DNA of 24,079 nt, from the NCBI GenBank assembly GCA_964593905.1, contig CAZQLE010000033.1, positions 1 through 24,079 of the forward strand, written 5' to 3'. The notes under the pieces were generated by a model. It made no database searches, had not been told where the DNA came from, and saw only the letters and a list, made by a program, of their open reading frames with translations. Positions within the stretch are counted from its first letter, which is position 1; each line of letters opens with the position of its first letter. Position numbers and translations under genes: made by a program. Of this stretch, positions 22,597 to 24,079 are shown piece by piece. This DNA is from CAZQLE01 sp964593905. GTDB taxonomy: Bacteria > Chloroflexota > Anaerolineae > Anaerolineales > Anaerolineaceae.

Positions 22597-23244
22597 ATGC
22601 CAAAGCGCAAACCCCTGTGGCTTAAAAGGTCCTTTGATCTATTGCTAACCCTGCCAGGAATGATCCTGCTCGCGCCCGTGCTGGGCGGCGTGGCGCTGCT
22701 GTTGTGGCTGCGCGAAGGACGGCCGGTGCTGTTTTGCCAGCCGCGGCCGGGGCTGCACGGCAAGGTCTTCACCCTGTATAAATTTCGCACCATGCGCCAG
22801 GCCAGCGATGCGCAGGGCAGGCCCCTGCCCGATGCACAGCGGCTGACCCGCCTGGGAAAATTTCTGCGCGCCACCAGTCTGGATGAGCTGCCCGAATTGT
22901 TGAATGTCATCCGCGGTGAGATGAGCCTGGTGGGCCCCCGCCCGCTGCTGGTGGCCTACCTCAGCCGGTACAACCCCGAACAGATGCGCCGCCACGATAT
23001 GCCGCCCGGCATCACCGGCTGGGCGCAAATCAACGGCCGCAATGCATTAAGCTGGGAAGACCGCTTTGCCCTGGATGTGTGGTATGTGGATCACTGGTCA
23101 CTGGCGCTGGATATCAAAATTCTGGCGCTGACCTTTTGGAAGGTGCTGAAACGGGAAGGCATCAGCGCCCCCGGAGAAGCCACCATGCGAGAATTTCAGG
23201 GAAGTCCGGCTGCCACTACTGGAGCGGAGGATCGTACGGACTGA
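22597..23244 (+). CDS. Sugar-phosphate transferase (PglC/WcaJ C-terminal type)
   Basis: 215 residues. Bacterial sugar transferase family: it moves a phosphosugar from a UDP-sugar to undecaprenyl phosphate, the first step of a lipid-linked glycan. One N-terminal hydrophobic segment (about 12-38) preceded by KRSFD matches the re-entrant membrane helix of monotopic enzymes. Catalytic core: YKFRTM (61-66), the Asp-Glu dyad in SLDELPEL (D96, E97), MSLVGPRP (109-116) and GITGWAQINGR (138-148). It is the small catalytic form without the extra WcaJ N-terminal domains. Sugar specificity cannot be read. It stands alone, and its last 29 nt overlap the convergent gene. Confidence 0.93.
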   Translation: MPKRKPLWLKRSFDLLLTLPGMILLAPVLGGVALLLWLREGRPVLFCQPRPGLHGKVFTLYKFRTMRQASDAQGRPLPDAQRLTRLGKFLRATSLDELPELLNVIRGEMSLVGPRPLLVAYLSRYNPEQMRRHDMPPGITGWAQINGRNALSWEDRFALDVWYVDHWSLALDIKILALTFWKVLKREGISAPGEATMREFQGSPAATTGAEDRTD

Positions 23245-24079
23245 TTAACCCGGCGCTGAGATCGGCATATACCCGCTCGGCCAATTCCCGGCGGCCGGGG
23301 CTTAAGATCTGATTATTGACATCTGTAATTTCAAGACTGGCGCTCACCTGCTGCCCGCCCTGGCCTTTTGCCAGCGTCGCGAAGATTTCACGCAGCGCAG
23401 GCAGCGGGTCCACCCGCACCGTGGCCGCCCACACCCCGCGCACCTCATCGGGCGGGGTCTGGCCGCCGATTAACGCCACCTGTTTCTGACCCACATACGA
23501 GAGCAGATCCAGCGAAGCCGCTTCAGGGGTTACATAGTACACATACACAACATTCGCGTGCAGGGCATCGGCAGCGCCCTGCCAGGCGGTCAGGTCTGCA
23601 GCCGAAGGCAGCGCCGCCGTCAGCGGAAAGCGCACAAAAGGCGCGAACTGCGGCGAACAGGTGCCGCAAAAATAGTTGCCGCCATTAATGAACACCTCTT
23701 CTGCGCGCGCGCCCAGCGGCCCGTCATTGGTCACCAGACCCGCCGCCCGCCGGTCGCCCGCCAGAATGGTCGCCAAAAAGCCCGCGATAAACAATTGTTC
23801 TTCGGGGCTATACCGCACCACACTCAAATTCGCCGCCGAGGGCAATTCTCCGGCGCCAATCACCAAAAACTGGGTCTGCGGGGCAGCCGCCAGCAGTTCG
23901 GCCAGGTTATCGGGCGCGCCGGCAAAAACCACCACCCGGTGTTCGGGTTTCAAATCGCCGGCCGCCAGAGCAGGCAATGCTTCAAACTGCATCCCATTTT
24001 CAGCCGCCAGACCCTCCACCACGGCGCGGGCCGCTTCACCCGCCGCAGCCCCGCCCGAAGGCAGCGCCACAAACAGCGC
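23216..24079 (-). CDS. BMP/type-I periplasmic-binding-like protein, 5' end beyond window
   Basis: The frame is open to the right edge (287 residues visible before TAG 23216-23218), so the true start and any lipoprotein signal lie outside; a GTG at 24070 is only an internal codon. The pattern of alternating strands and helices (VVVFAGAP, TQFLVIG, LSVVRYSPEEQLFIAGFLATIL, AAGLVTND, ANVVYVYYVTPEA, QVALIGGQTPPDEVRGVWAATVRVD) resembles BMP-family substrate-binding lipoproteins of nucleoside ABC transporters. A C-x-x-C (NYFCGTCSP) is an added feature. No transporter genes are visible. A related sensor or other periplasmic-binding-fold protein is possible. Confidence 0.6.
   Translation of the reverse strand, partial: ALFVALPSGGAAAGEAARAVVEGLAAENGMQFEALPALAAGDLKPEHRVVVFAGAPDNLAELLAAAPQTQFLVIGAGELPSAANLSVVRYSPEEQLFIAGFLATILAGDRRAAGLVTNDGPLGARAEEVFINGGNYFCGTCSPQFAPFVRFPLTAALPSAADLTAWQGAADALHANVVYVYYVTPEAASLDLLSYVGQKQVALIGGQTPPDEVRGVWAATVRVDPLPALREIFATLAKGQGGQQVSASLEITDVNNQILSPGRRELAERVYADLSAGLISPYDPPLQ

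Noticed and set aside
1..24079. CRISPR array, rRNA, integrase, transposase or replication origin
   Set aside because: No regularly spaced repeats, rRNA motifs, recombinase motifs or insertion-sequence ends were seen.

Overview
The window looks like an anaerobic bacterium, most likely a Chloroflexota/Anaerolineae-type genome. This is inferred from gene content (fused homodimeric pyruvate:ferredoxin oxidoreductase, a TrpRS with a cysteine set like the Thermotoga Fe-S TrpRS, selenoproteins), high GC outside one AT-rich patch, and a scatter of short intergenic palindromes. The taxonomic call is tentative. UGA is the ordinary stop of many genes here (add, the GGDEF gene, the MFS gene, the sugar transferase), so the genetic code is standard.

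Layout: 1-729 (-) and 932-1420 (+) are two small divergent membrane proteins of unknown function; the first runs off the left edge. 1513-5100 (-) is PFOR (nifJ), with its own promoter and a striking 33-nt inverted repeat over the predicted transcription start. Upstream on the same strand lie add and an overlapping GNAT acetyltransferase (5392-6989), then a DinB-fold protein, a flavodoxin-fold protein and a pirin (7085-9242). 9388-10738 is an AT-rich island bounded by two copies of a tRNA 3' end. It holds a DUF3800 gene, a possible small RNA with its own promoter and terminator, and a doubtful small ORF. A CAU-anticodon tRNA follows. Next comes a minus-strand cluster selD - ggt - TPR/GGDEF cyclase (10815-15151), then an SPFH/band-7 membrane protein (15387-16442). 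On the plus strand an operon of PyrK-like, PIG-L deacetylase and PyrD-like proteins (16614-18852) converges on dtd (18865-19302). An MFS transporter and a DUF952 protein (19597-21155) converge on a selW-like/trpS operon (21237-22474). A sugar-phosphate transferase (22597-23244) converges on, and overlaps, a partial BMP/type-I periplasmic-binding-like protein that leaves the right edge.

Main discovery: two genes are hidden from normal ORF calling because each contains an in-frame UGA that should be read as selenocysteine. (1) selD really starts near 15151, not 15034; its catalytic Cys position is UGA (15080-15082). (2) A complete 81-residue SelW/Rdx-like protein with a C-x-x-U motif lies at 22229-22474 and overlaps the trpS start by one base. 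In both, a GC-rich hairpin with a GGU-containing apical loop follows the UGA at bacterial-SECIS distance (32 and 21 nt). SelD makes selenophosphate for selenocysteine synthesis, so this organism appears to encode part of its selenium pathway and at least one client protein within 8 kb. Sec-containing SelD and SelW families are known; the co-translation of a Sec redox protein with a probable Fe-S TrpRS seems less ordinary.

Other notable points are the catalytically degenerate PyrK/PyrD-like pair around a PIG-L deacetylase, the tRNA-associated DUF3800/small-RNA island, and promoter positions suggesting leaderless mRNAs for selD and the sugar transferase.
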